This document shows positions 10,955 through 22,410 of a stretch of DNA of 48,934 bases, piece after piece. Made by a program: the position numbers and the translations under genes. Under the pieces are notes generated by a model. That model saw only the letters and a program-made list of their open reading frames with translations, made no database searches and had not been told where the DNA came from. The number at the start of each line of letters is the position of its first letter. Position 1 is the stretch's first letter. Source of the DNA: Welwitschia mirabilis (Eukaryota > Gnetophyta > Gnetopsida > Welwitschiales); NCBI GenBank assembly GCA_051453625.1, contig JBOZIK010000001.1, forward strand, positions 279,116,096-279,165,029, written 5' to 3'.

Positions 10955-13210
10955 TCCTTAATCGATGGTCTACATTTTACTTCTCACTTATAAAACCAAG
11001 CTTAAATCCTCACTCTATACTACTTCTTTCTATTAACCAAACCTTTACTAACTAGGCCCTTTTTAACCTTAGCTAGTCCTTGCGCATAGTTCAATATGTA
11101 CCACTGTCACTTTCATTAGGATTATAATATTCATCTGACTATTCTTGATGGTACTTTTTCTAGATTTAAGTTATTAGGGTCTTAAGCTTATTCTTGATTA
11201 CAACTAGAATGTTTAGCAAAATTTCATACATGTCATTATTGATTTTATTGATGCTACCATCCCTTTTTCTAAATATTCTTAGTTATAATCAACATGTTGG
11301 TTAGAATTAGAGCCTTCCTTAGTAAAGGTCAATGTAAATAATTCCTTAACATATGTAATTCATCCATGCTAAGTAATAGTAACATATGTGTTTTTTCTTG
11401 TTATATTACTTTATGTCACTTTTTTAATTTAAACATTGAAAATAATATCTACATTTATTTTGAGAGCAAATAATGAGAACTTCATTGTCTAAAATTTCAT
11501 TCAAATTTATTTGAATTATGTAAGCAATAACATATTTTCTTTGGTTAAAATACTTAAAAATTGAGAAGTTACTATGAGAATGATTACTTCTGTGATGAAA
11601 GTCCTTTTTAATCTTATAATTACATGACTCAAACTAAATTTTCTAGTATCTAACCATAATATTAAGATCCTTGATTTTTATCATTTTAATTATTAATATG
11701 ATGTGAAAGAAAGAAATGTAAAACTTTACATTATAAATCATTTCTTATAACAATTTCTTACTTAGAATTTACTAAGGAACTAGTAAATCATAGGTTTTAA
11801 TATATGTTCAAATTTGAATTTTGGATGGTTGGTTCCTAAAATTTAACAAATTAGTTTATATTCAATGATCTAAATATCATAATTTTATTAACTTATTGAT
11901 GGTCATGATTATCTATTACTTTCCAAAAATTGTTATTTACAAAATTTGATTTTAAAAATTTTGTTTATAGATCATTTTTAAAGTTATATAATTTTTTAAA
12001 GCCTAATAGGACATAAGAACTAATGATACTATTTAATGAATAAATCAAACCATAATTTTAAATATAAACAAGTCCTACAAAGGAAAAAAAGAGAAACATA
12101 AGATAAGTAAAAAACAAAAGAAAAAGAGCAACTTAATCTTACATCCTAANNNNNNNNNNTATCATTTAAGAAGACTCATTTATATTTATTTATTAATAAT
12201 AAAAAAATCAACCAACATTTTCAACCTTAAGGAGAGATACTAAAAAATCACCTACCTTAAGGGTTAATCATACTTCATACTTCATCCCTTATATATGATC
12301 ATTTGATTAATCTTTTATATTGCTATATACCATAATTAGAACATATCTCTTCATTTGTCTATCATATCTCTATGATATTAAATCTAAAATTTAAATGATT
12401 TTCTTAGTAATCTATCTAACTATGAGATTTTAAAACTCTTCTTTACTTTCTTGGATGTGATAAAGTAACTGATTCATATACCATCTTTTATGCCTTACTA
12501 CATATCTTGGTTTATGGTAATTTGGTACTTCTTATAGTGATTGCACCATTAATAAATGTACTTTAGTATGTAATTATATTCTTTTTATTTTTTTCTCTTT
12601 GATTAAATTAAGATTATTGGTAATGCAATACTATAGTCTAAATGTTATTTTGAATTTCTTTCTTATATTCACTCCTTTAGTACTTATAATTTTTAGATGG
12701 TTGATATGGTCTATTATGATATATTTTTTGATATTTATTATTTGTTACATTTTATTATAATTCCTAACATTTCTATTACTTATGCTTTTATTATATTTAT
12801 AGTTTGTAGTGGATAACTTATTTCTTAGGTATGAATCCAAGTTATAGTTAGTGAAATATCTTTTATTAGTCTAAGATTTGCATCATAGATTTCCTTATAA
12901 ATAGTTATTCTTAATTTGTAAGAGGAGATGTCTAATCTAGTATATTTATTATTTAGTTATTTCTAGACCTTCTCTTTACTTAGATATACATTTAAAAATT
13001 TATGAATTCTTGTGATACTTAAAGTACCTTTCTATTATCTGTATGCCTATCAGAGAGTAATAATGAAGGTTAACTATACTATAGTATAACTATTTACTTT
13101 TTTTAATTTAAGACTACTACATATACCTTATAAACTATGTCACACATCCTATAGATAACAACTGATTATAGAAGTTAAAGTTGTAGTAAGAACATAATAA
13201 CTTTTGGAGT
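10955..13210 (+). repeat. Diverged tandem repeat E, copy 2
   Basis: Second copy of the E unit. The clearest anchors are GTGATGAAAGTCCTTTTTAA at about 11592 (compare 8689), GAAAGAAAGAAATGTAAAAC at 11705 (compare 8800) and AATTTACTAAGGAACTAGTAAATC near 11766 (compare 8863). A 10-N gap is at 12150-12159. No gene was recognised. The interval 10986-11586 predicts what is missing in the 602-N gap of copy 1. Confidence 0.7.
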
Positions 13211-15572
13211 TGATACACTCAAATGTTGCACCCATGTGTAGAGTATTAATAAAATGAAGAATCCTCTCCTATTTACTTATCATGAGTAATAAACTACTTG
13301 TCTTCATTCAAGAAAAAAAATGAAGTGTTATAACACCTCATATAAATATTTTCTAGAATCTTTCATTTTTTACTAGAACAAATATAAAGATTATATAATA
13401 CAAAGTAACATGTTTATAAGATTTTTTAGAATCCTTGTTATGAAATGGAGTACAACACATACTATTGGCTTCATACTTTACATGTTAAAATGGTTTAGTA
13501 GAAGGATGAATTAAAGTATTAAAAGAATGATGAGATGATTATTCAATAATGCTAAAATGGGTATAAGTTAATGGAAAAATATATGTTAATTATGAGATTA
13601 ATTATAAAATGATTTCTTTTAAAATGTCTGAAAGTGAGTACATCATNNNNNNNNNNNNNNNNNNNNNNNNNNNNNNNNNNNNNNNNNNNNNNNNNNNNNN
13701 NNNNNNNNNNNNNNNNNNNNNNNNNNNNNNNNNNNNNNNNNNNNNNNNNNNNNNNNNNNNNNNNNNNNNNNNNNNNNNNNNNNNNNNNNNNNNNNNNNNN
13801 NNNNNNNNNNNNNNNNNNNNNNNNNNNNNNNNNNNNNNNNNNNNNNNNNNNNNNNNNNNNNNATGTTATATCTATTTAAAGAAATATACCTATAAAATAT
13901 TAACATCATTAAAAAATATATTATCATCTAAGTTATTTAAAAAAAAAAAAAAAAAAACTAAGAGAAAGAGAAGAGTTAGATATTGTATGTGGTAGCATGT
14001 GCATAAACATGATAAAAGTATTGAAGCTACCAAGAAATATACATAAGAGTAAATAATTAAAAGAGAGCATAATAATAGATATAACAAAAATAAGGTATAA
14101 TAATAAATGAGATTTAATAGTAAAAAATTTCTTATAAAAGAGTGCTATGCCATCTTCTTGTTCTTAAAGAGGGCATCGTGGCATAACTTAGTATAAATAA
14201 TCCTTAACATTAGAGTTATAATCATGTTATTCATTAGGATTAGATATCAAAAATAATCATCTATCACAAAATACTCATAAGCCTTAGAGATTAAGTAGNN
14301 NNNNNNNNNNNNNNNNNNNNNNNNNNNNNNNNNNNNNNNNNNNNNNNNNNNNNNNNNNNNNNNNNNNNNNNNNNNNNNNNNNNNNNNNNNNNNNNNNNCT
14401 CATAAGCCTTAGAGATAGGTAGGTTATGTGATCTTCCTAAAACCACTTGTTATCATTTATTGTAATGTGGGTATTAAACACATGCAAAAGTTTTATAAGC
14501 TTCCCTGGATGGAAGATGTATTAATGGTTAGTGGTACGTTCATGAGTACCATAAAGTTTCTTGGCATTCATAACATAAATGTAAGAATTAGATGATATTC
14601 TTATTTCCTAAGAAAGAATACCTAGAAAACCCATATTTAGCTCTAAAGTTTNNNNNNNNNNNNNNNNNNNNNNNNNNNNNNNNNNNNNNNNNNNNNNNNN
14701 NNNNNNNNNNNNNNNNNNNNNNNNNNNNNNNNNNNNNNNNNNNNNNNNNNNNNNNNNNNNNNNNNNNNNNNNNNNNNNNNNNNNNNNNNNNNNNNNNNNN
14801 NNNNNNNNNNNNNNNNNNNNNNNNNNNNNNNNNNNNNNNNNNNNNNNNNNNNNNNNNNNNNNNNNNNNNNNNNNNNNNNNNNNNNNNNNNNNNNNNNNNN
14901 NNNNNNNNNNNNNNNNNNNNNNNNNNNNNNNNNNNNNNNNNNNNNNNNNNNNNNNNNNNNNNNNNNNNNNNNNNNNNNNNNNNNNNNNNNNNNNNNNNNN
15001 NNNNNNNNNNNNNNNNNNNNNNNNNNNNNNNNNNNNNNNNNNNNNNNNNNNNNNNNNNNNNNNNNNNNNNNNNNNNNNNNNNNNNNNNNNNNNNNNNNNN
15101 NNNNNNNNNNNNNNNNNNNNNNNNNNNNNNNNNNNNNNNNNNNNNNNNNNNNNNNNNNNNNNNNNNNNNNNNNNNNNNNNNNNNNNNNNNNNNNNNNNNN
15201 NNNNNNNNNNNNNNNNNNNNNNNNNNNNNNNNNNNNNNNNNNNNNNNNNNNNNNNNNNNNNNNNNNNNNNNNNNNNNNNNNNNNNNNNNNNNNNNNNNNN
15301 NNNNNNNNNNNNNNNNNNNNNNNNNNNNNNNNNNNNNNNNNNNNNNNNNNNNNNNNNNNNNNNNNNNNNNNNNNNNNNNNNNNNNNNNNNNNNNNNNNNN
15401 NNNNNNNAGCAAGTTATATCATATATCTTACTAATGTTTGTGTTGTAAGGATTTGTAGGTGGGCTGGTAATGAAAAAACTTTAGTGAATCCTATGTAAGA
15501 AACATTGAAAGACTAATGAAATTAATGTGTAAAGTTTTATTAATCAAAAGGTTTTCAGATGAGTAGAAATAT
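13211..15572. other. Non-coding, gap-rich stretch
   Basis: Holds gaps of 216 N (13647-13862), 100 N (14299-14398) and 756 N (14652-15407), and an A19 run at 13939-13957. The string CATAAGCCTTAGAGAT occurs both just before (about 14277) and just after (about 14401) the 100-N gap. No coding similarity was recognised in the readable parts. Confidence 0.6.
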
Positions 15573-16661
15573 TTTCCTTAGATAAAAGAATAATGCAGGT
15601 TACATTCAAAACCTTCAAAATGTTATCTAGCCTTCAATACTAAAAAAAACATAAAAAACATCATTTTTAATGTTCTTTAATAATAAATTAAATAATTTAA
15701 AAGTGTATATTTACTTTAATTGATGCCCTATGTGAAAGCATAGAAAAATCTAAATTCAAAAGTGTGTATCCATTCATACATGGTGTTTTATGTGAAAGCA
15801 CAAATAAACCCATGTCCATGATCTCCTCCAATTCATATATCATAAAATCATAGGTTTCTTTATAACTATAAATAATAGTTTAAGAGGTTACATGACACAT
15901 CTGAATTAACTTAATGTCTAGAAAGTACAATGTAAAAACTTTCGCTAAGACTATGATAGTTTTGAATTCATATTTAATTTCATGAATCATAATGTTTAAG
16001 AAATGATCTAGTCCTATTACATATTGTTATAAATATTTTAGCATAAGATATTTAAATGTGTAATATTATTAGCATTTTATGATTATAAGTCAAAAAGATT
16101 TTTTTTTTAAATTTTATATCATTGCTAATAACATTCGCATAGTACTAAAAACTTTACAATATAGAAGAAAAATTTTAGACATATACGTTATCAATGGTGT
16201 TCAAACAAAGTTTATATTTCTATGTAATTATCATTTCTAACCATTATTAAGGGATAGAAATTTTGAAGTAAAAATATGAACATCAAAGTTAGGCTAATAA
16301 TTAGAGGGCTTCATTTACCTTAGAAACATCAAATTTGTTAAAAAGTGAACATCAGATATAATCTTAGGCTATGAAGTGCAAACATTCATAAATTAGGAGA
16401 TCAAACGAATAATAGGCTATTAAACTCTTATAATTAAGTCTACTAACTTTTTAATATTGCTTTAGCAAATTCAAATAAGTTATATAATGTAGAAGGTATA
16501 AGTGACAAGATTTTCAAATATCATATGGAGAAGTTACAATGGAAATAAATGAGAAATAATAAATTTAGAATAATTTTTTATCCCATAGCCAAAATATTAT
16601 TGTTGACCTCATATCCAAACTCTAAATTTAAAAAAAAGTCATTGTTACAAAAACCTATACA
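15573..16661 (+). repeat. Tandem repeat F, copy 1
   Basis: Runs from AAAGAATAATGCAGGTTACA to ACAAAAACCTATACA at a 100-N gap. Copy 2 begins right after the gap with the equivalent sequence and is clearly more than 90% identical over most of its length. It contains two near-repeats of a TATGTGAAAGCA block about 60 bases apart (15729 and 15788). No coding region was recognised. Confidence 0.9.
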
Positions 16662-16761
16662 NNNNNNNNNNNNNNNNNNNNNNNNNNNNNNNNNNNNNNN
16701 NNNNNNNNNNNNNNNNNNNNNNNNNNNNNNNNNNNNNNNNNNNNNNNNNNNNNNNNNNNNN

Positions 16762-18420
16762 TTCTTGGTTAAAAGAATAATGTAGGTTACATTCAAAACC
16801 TTCAAAATGTCATCTGGACTTCAATACTAAAAAACAACATAAAAAACATCATTTTTAATGTCCTTTTAAAATAAATTAAATAATTTAAAAGTGTCTATTT
16901 ATCTTACTTAATGCCTTATGTGAAAGCATAGAAAAATCTAAATTCAAAAGTGTGTATCCATCCATACATGGTGTCTTATCTGAAAGCACAAATAAAACCA
17001 TGTCCATGATCTCCTCCAATTGATGTATCATAAATTCATAGGCTGCATTGTAACTAGAAATAATAGTTTAAGAGGTTACATGACACATCTGAATTAACTT
17101 AATGTCTAGAAAGCACAACCTAAAAACTTTCCCTAAGACTATGATAGTTTTGAATCCATATTTAATTGCATGAATCATAATGTTTAAGAAATGATCCAGT
17201 TTTTTTTTTTTTTTTGTTTTGAATTCATATTTTAGCATAAGAGATTTAAATGTGCAATATTATTAGAATTTTATGCCTATAACTCAAAAAGAATTTTTTT
17301 TTTTATTTTATATCATAGCTAATAACATTTGCATAGTACTAAAAACTTTACAACATAGAAGAAAAATTTTAGACATATATGTTATCAATGATGTGTTAAA
17401 TAAAGTTTACATTTCTATGTAATTATCATTTTTAGCCATTATTAAGGGATAGAAATTTTGAACTAAAAAGATGAACATCAAAATTAGGCTAATAATTAGA
17501 GAGTTTCATTTACCTTAGAAACATCAAAGTTGTTAAAAAGTGAACATCAGATATAATCTTAGGCTATGAAGTGTAAACATTCATAAATTAGATGAGCTTA
17601 AGAATAATAAGATATTAAACTCTTATAATTAAGTCTACTAACTTTTTAATATTTCTTTAGCAAATTCAAACAAGTTATATACTGTAGAAGGTATAAGTGA
17701 CAAGATTCTCAAATATCATATGGAGAAGTTACAATGGAAATGAATTAGAAATAATAAACTTATAATATTTTTTTATCCGATAGCCAAAATATTATTGTTG
17801 ACCTCATACCCAAACTTTAAATTAAAAAAAAGCAATTTTTACAAAATCCTATGCATGATAGTCACTTGCCCTGAAATTTACTTTTAAAAATTAGGGTTCA
17901 TGTTTTGTTTCTATTACTTATATTTCAATAATTCAAGTATAATGTTAAAGCTCTATGGGGAAAAAAATCACATATGACTAAATTAAAAATCTTAAGTAAG
18001 CATAATCTCAAGGAATAAATTACAAGACTATGAATATAATTTGAAGAAATTCAAGTTACTTGCTAAACAAATATTCCAATAGATACTAAAGGTTATGGAT
18101 AAGAAAAAGAAGAGATTCTAAAACAAGTTGTTTAAAGTAGTGAAAGAAAGACAAAAAATTAAAAGAGAAAGAAAAATTTACCAATGAAAGATAGCTTAGA
18201 GCCTGAGAAATAAAGGATAAGCTTAGGAAGACAATTATTAAGAGAGCTACCACATGTATCTCTTCCTTGATTAGTTTTTTGTAAAGTGATCAAATAAAAT
18301 TAATAAAATAAGATGAGCGAGAACCTATGTCCTTGTAGAATTTATCACTTATAGATTTTCTTATTAATTCTCACTAGAAATTTTCTTAGATAACTTGTGT
18401 CCCATGTCCATTTTAAATTC
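16762..18420 (+). repeat. Tandem repeat F, copy 2
   Basis: Starts at the equivalent of copy 1 and runs past the point where copy 1 is cut by the gap, ending around CCCATGTCCATTTTAAATTCC. A T16 run at 17200-17215 replaces sequence found in copy 1. Copy 3 (21236-22410) matches the last two thirds. No coding region was recognised. Confidence 0.9.
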
Positions 18421-19478
18421 CATCTTCCTTTCCAATTTTTAGTTGCAAAATCTTTATATCATAAAAGTTTCCTTTTTTAAAAAGAAGAAAGAATTAATAG
18501 AATAATAGTCATTTATTTATTTAATTAATTTTTTTGATAATCTATACCTAGATTTTGCTAAGAACCTTGTCATATATCAATAAAAACTACTTAAAACAAG
18601 TTACCTTATTGAGAGCTTGCATGATGATGTACTAAATTGTTAAAACATATTATTATGCTAGATGATACTAGGAAAAGATGTAAAAATGCTAATGTCATGT
18701 ATTACACCAATAAAAATATACATTAATTAAATTGAGAATAAACCATATGAGCATAACTAATTTTTTAAATCAAACATGCTATATTCAAATGAACTTATAA
18801 ATTATTTTATGATTCATGTCATGAAATAACATTTACAATTATTTTGAGATTTTACAAATCAAAGTTAATATTTAATTAACTAATAAGAAAAAAAAATGAA
18901 TTGCATATGTATCTTACTAAAATTTAATAATGTCTATTTTACTGACTACAGATAGAAGAAAAATAGATAACTTTGTTTTAGTGTTAGCTTTCTACTTGCA
19001 TTTATTGATATTCTTTAAAGGGAAGGAAGGGATGCCTTTAAATGATGCACAAGTGATGGTTGTTTCTCAAAATATTTGAAATGATCTATCAAATGATTCC
19101 CTTAATGCATGCATTAATCTATTTCTAATAGCAATATACTCTTTATCATTTTAAGTGGAGAGGGCGATACTTGCTTTGAACTGTAGTGGTGTAACTGGAA
19201 TTTTAGGATCACTTCCTATACATTAATTTCATATTCTTTTACTTGTTTTGGAAACACAATAGCATTATATTAGAATGAATTTCTCTTTCTACTTTGGAAT
19301 TTTATGCTTTTTGTAGTTCATATCTGTAAATATGCATTACTATTCTAATAGGATAAGCCATTCAAGGACAGTAAATAGTCACATGCTTTGAATAAGAGTG
19401 TAAAATCCATGGGAAGATAAATTAAAAATACTTAGAAATTACATGATATAGATACTACAACAAATATAGCTGATACTA
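18421..19478. other. Unique AT-rich stretch
   Basis: No repeat relation to other parts of the window was seen. The part from about 19015 to 19300 is less AT-biased. No protein similarity was recognised in any frame I read. Confidence 0.5.
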
Positions 19479-19949
19479 CAACAATGGCAATGTCAAGCCG
19501 TGTAAATATTTTGTTAATGAAGGATCATTTGGGTGGATCATCTTATCCATCGAGTCTACCAAGCGTCATTCAAGATGAGGCGACTCTTGAAATTTATCCC
19601 TCAATTTGTCTGATATTGCAACTTGGAGTTCTACCTCCACTGCTTTCTATTTGCTATCCCTAAGTTTGTTCATTTGCACACCATCTGATTAAAGTTCTTA
19701 TTGGCAGAGTCCTGCAACTATTTTAGAATCTTTCTTATGTGAGTATTTAAATCTTTGTAAGTCATTATTTTTGTTATGGAGGTACTTGTTCTCCTCTCTG
19801 AGGATAAATACCATTTCAACGAGATTATCATTAAGCTTCTTTGAATTGGAAGCATTTAACTCTGCCTCCTCATTTACCTTCATTAAAGATTGGATATTAT
19901 CATGTAATTTCCCCTTTATATTCATTTCTAACTGGAGACTTTCCTTAAG
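19479..19949 (-). pseudogene. Unidentified coiled-coil protein fragment with in-frame stops
   Basis: A single minus-strand frame stays readable for 157 codons between stops at 19950-19952 and 19476-19478, with four internal stops and no frame shift. The longest open part starts at Met 19925 and reads MNIKGKLHDNIQSLMKVNEE, then charged and leucine-spaced sequence such as KLNDNLVEMVFILREENKYL and NDLQRFKYSHKKDSK, typical of a coiled coil. After two stops it goes on with VQMNKLRDSK, VEVELQVAISDKLRDKFQ and RLVDSMDKMIHPNDPSLTKY. Hydrophilic, helix-forming content across the stops argues for a once-coding exon. I do not recognise the family. It lies 3' of the gypsy LTR-like tail on the same strand, so it could be a Gag-side region or an unrelated host exon. 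Confidence 0.5.
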
Positions 19950-20372
19950 TTATTGCAGATTCAAACTTTATTCTGGTTTGATTGGGCTTAATTTTCTGTT
20001 CTATTTCTTTTGTTTGAAATTTTTGTCCCTAGCCTTTTATGATAACCCATGTTGTTATAGATCTAGAATCAAATACAATTACAAAACATAGATTGAATTA
20101 AAAAATAGAAGAAAATAATCTCCTAATGAATATAATAGGCAAGTGTAATGATTCAATAAACTGACAGAAATTTAACATGAACTATAGAAAAAGTTTGCAT
20201 TAGAAAATATTTATTACAAAACAAAGAGCTTAAAAAAAGAATTATAGTAAAGAATGAAGAACTAATAAAATAGATACATTTAAAAGCTAAAAATATTAGA
20301 ATAAAGAAACACAAAGTAATAGTGATTTCTTAAGAAAAAATGCAAGTTAGCTAATATTTTACATAATAAACC

Positions 20373-20445
20373 TTCTCCTCAAGTTTCCAACAATGAGCTC
20401 TTCAAACGTTCTCCTAAAGTTTCCAACAAAGAGCTCCTCTTGATC
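20373..20445. repeat. Two-copy 36-bp tandem duplication
   Basis: Two adjacent units, 20373-20408 and 20409-20445, each of the form TTCTCCT.AAGTTTCCAACAA, then GAGCTC. They lie about 75-150 bases downstream of the LTR TATA box on the minus strand, in the part that would be transcribed leader or R/U5. Confidence 0.85.
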
Positions 20446-20520
20446 TTTTAACTTTGAAATTTTTAGTTCACCCTTCTTAACTTGAACTCCAAAAGAAAAC
20501 TAGTTGTTTCACCCTTTACT

Positions 20521-20530
20521 CTTATTTATA
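20521..20530 (-). promoter_or_regulatory. TATA box candidate of the LTR
   Basis: TATAAATAAG on the minus strand within the LTR-like tail. Position and orientation fit the promoter of a minus-strand gypsy element; activity is unknown. Confidence 0.4.
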
Positions 20531-20619
20531 TCAATTCATCAACCCTCTAAAGTTAGCTCTAATAAGTTCTAGTATTACCTCTGCCTTTTATTCAAATGAG
20601 CTTAAATACATAAAGAAAC

Positions 20620-20880
20620 AAAGAAATAGGACCATAACTGTTACAACCACTATTCCAAAGAAATAGAAGCATAACTATTACTGTTACAACCACTATCCCA
20701 AAGAAATAGGAGCATAACTATTATATCCACTATCCCAAAGAAATAGGAGCATAACTATTACTGTTATAGCCACTATCCCAAAGAAATAAGAGCATAACTA
20801 TTATAGCCACTATTCTAAAGAAATAGAAGCTTGAGTATTACTATTATAGGTACTATCCCAAAGAAATAGAATCATAATTA
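20620..20880. repeat. Alternating 37/43-bp minisatellite (80-bp higher-order unit)
   Basis: Seven units start with AAAGAAATAG: 20620-20656 (37), 20657-20699 (43), 20700-20736 (37), 20737-20779 (43), 20780-20816 (37), 20817-20859 (43), then a partial unit from 20860. The 43-bp form has six extra bases, giving ATTACTGTTA or ATTACTATTA in the middle. The strict alternation means the array grew by duplicating an 80-bp pair. Confidence 0.95.
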
Positions 20881-21049
20881 ACAAAGACTCAGTCCCCATA
20901 ACCAAATCACGTATCCAAGTAATTCACTAACTCTCATGCAGCAAAACACATAGAAAACCATTTCAGATGCAGTAAACCACTACAAAACAACACATATTAA
21001 GATAAATACTTGGGATTCCTACATGGAAAATGACTATATTTTCTTCTTA

Positions 21050-21200
21050 CTTCATTATTACTCCCTCCTTTCTAAGTAACCTTATCCTCAATGTTAAAGA
21101 AACATTCTTGAAGCAAGTGAGAGGTTTCTAGGTGGCATCTTCAGCTGAAAGTCCTTTCCATTTAATCATACTTTCCTCAATAAATTTAGAGCCATGCTTC
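21050..21200 (-). pseudogene. Ty3/gypsy (chromovirus) integrase C-terminal chromodomain remnant
   Basis: On the minus strand the frame reads SKFIEESMIKWKGLSAEDAT, and after a one-base loss at the following codon it continues ETSHLLQECFFNIEDKVT, a stop, then KGGSNNE. This matches the chromodomain end of plant chromovirus integrase, whose hallmark words are KWKGLP.EDATWE, F....IEDKV and KGGG. In live elements the chromodomain guides insertion to particular chromatin. The missing base is at the tryptophan of ATWE (near 21128). Upstream the element is cut near 21236, where repeat F copy 3 begins, so the rest of integrase, RT and protease are absent. Confidence 0.82.
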
Positions 21201-21235
21201 ATCCATATCCTATTCTACTAGAAGTCCTTTCAATA

Positions 21236-22410
21236 AATTTGTACTATTATTAGCATCTTATTCCTATAATTCAAAAAGAATTTTTTTCATTTTATATCAT
21301 AGCTAAGAACATTTTTGTAGTATTAAAAACTTTACAACATAGAAGAAAAAATTTAGACATATATGTTATGAATGATTCATTAAATAAAGTTTATCTTGCT
21401 ATGGAGTTATTACTTTTAGCCATTATTAAGGGATATAAATTTTGAATTAAAAAGATGTATATCAAAATTATGCTAATAATAAGAGGGTTTCATTTACCTT
21501 AGAAACATTAGAGTTATTAAAAATTGAACATAAGATATAACCTTAAGCTAATAAGTGCAAACATTCATAAATTAGATGATCTAAAGAATAAAGGATTATT
21601 AAACTCTTATAAGTAAAGTACACTAACTTTTTAATATTACTTTAGAAAATTCAAATAAGTTATATAAGGTAGAAGGAATAAGTAACAAGATTTACAAATA
21701 TCATATGGAGAAGTTACAATGGATATAAATAAGAAATAATAAATTTATAATATTTTTATATCCCATAGCGAAAATATTATTGTTGAAATCATACCCAAAC
21801 TGTAAACTGAAAAAAAGTTATTTTCATGAAATCCTATGCATGATAGTCAATTGGCCTTAAATTTACTTTTAAAAATTAGGATGCATGTTTTGTTTTTATC
21901 ACTTCCATATTAATAATTTAGGAATAATGTTGAAGTTCTATGAAAAAATAAAAATCACATATGACAAAATTAAAAACCTTAAGGAAGCATAATCTTAAGG
22001 ACTAAATTACAAGAAAATGAATATAATTTAAAGAAATACAAGTTACTTGCCAAACAAATATTCCAATAGATACTAAAGGTTATGGATTATAAAAAGAACA
22101 GATTTTAAAACAAGTTGTTTAAAGTAGTGAAAGAAAGAAAAAAAGTAAAATAAGAAGAAAAACATGCCAATGAAAAAATAGTTAAAAGCCTAAGAAATAA
22201 AGGATAAGCTGGGGAAGGAAATTATTATAAGAGATACCGCATGTATTTCATCCTTGATTAGCCATTTGTAAAGTGAGAAAATAAAATTAATAAAAGAAAG
22301 TGAGTGAGAACCTATGTCCTTGTAGAATTTTTCACTTATAGATTCTCTTAGTAATTCTTACTGGAAATATTTATTAAATAACTTAAGTCTCATGTCCATT
22401 TTAAATACCT
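21236..22410 (+). repeat. Repeat F, copy 3 (5' truncated)
   Basis: Begins at the equivalent of about 17250 in copy 2 (TATTATTAGCATCTTAT) and ends at CATGTCCATTTTAAAT, the same right edge as copy 2. It is more diverged from copies 1 and 2 than they are from each other. It joins the broken gypsy chromodomain on its left and macro-repeat segment C1 on its right. No coding region. Confidence 0.88.

Larger units (their letters stand above)
20090..21040 (-). mobile_element. LTR-like tail downstream of a gypsy chromodomain
   Basis: Reading on the minus strand, the chromodomain is followed by a purine-rich stretch (AAAGGAGGGAGTAATAATGA, near 21050-21075) like a polypurine tract. About 950 bases then carry a minisatellite, a TATA box (TATAAATAAG at 20521-20530) and a short GAGCTC...GTTGGAAACTT duplication, a layout common in plant gypsy LTRs. 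Exact LTR ends and the partner LTR could not be found, so this is an inference from order and promoter-like signals. A degenerate primer-site-like string lies near 20045-20060, which leaves open a tandem LTR arrangement. Confidence 0.5.

Noticed and set aside
17200-17215. T16 run in F2 as a retroposon tail
   Set aside because: No target duplication or retroposed body next to it; homopolymer growth or local replacement relative to F1 is simpler.
20620-20880. Possible CRISPR-like array of regularly spaced repeats
   Set aside because: The whole unit is repeated with no unique spacers, and the organism is a plant; it is a minisatellite.
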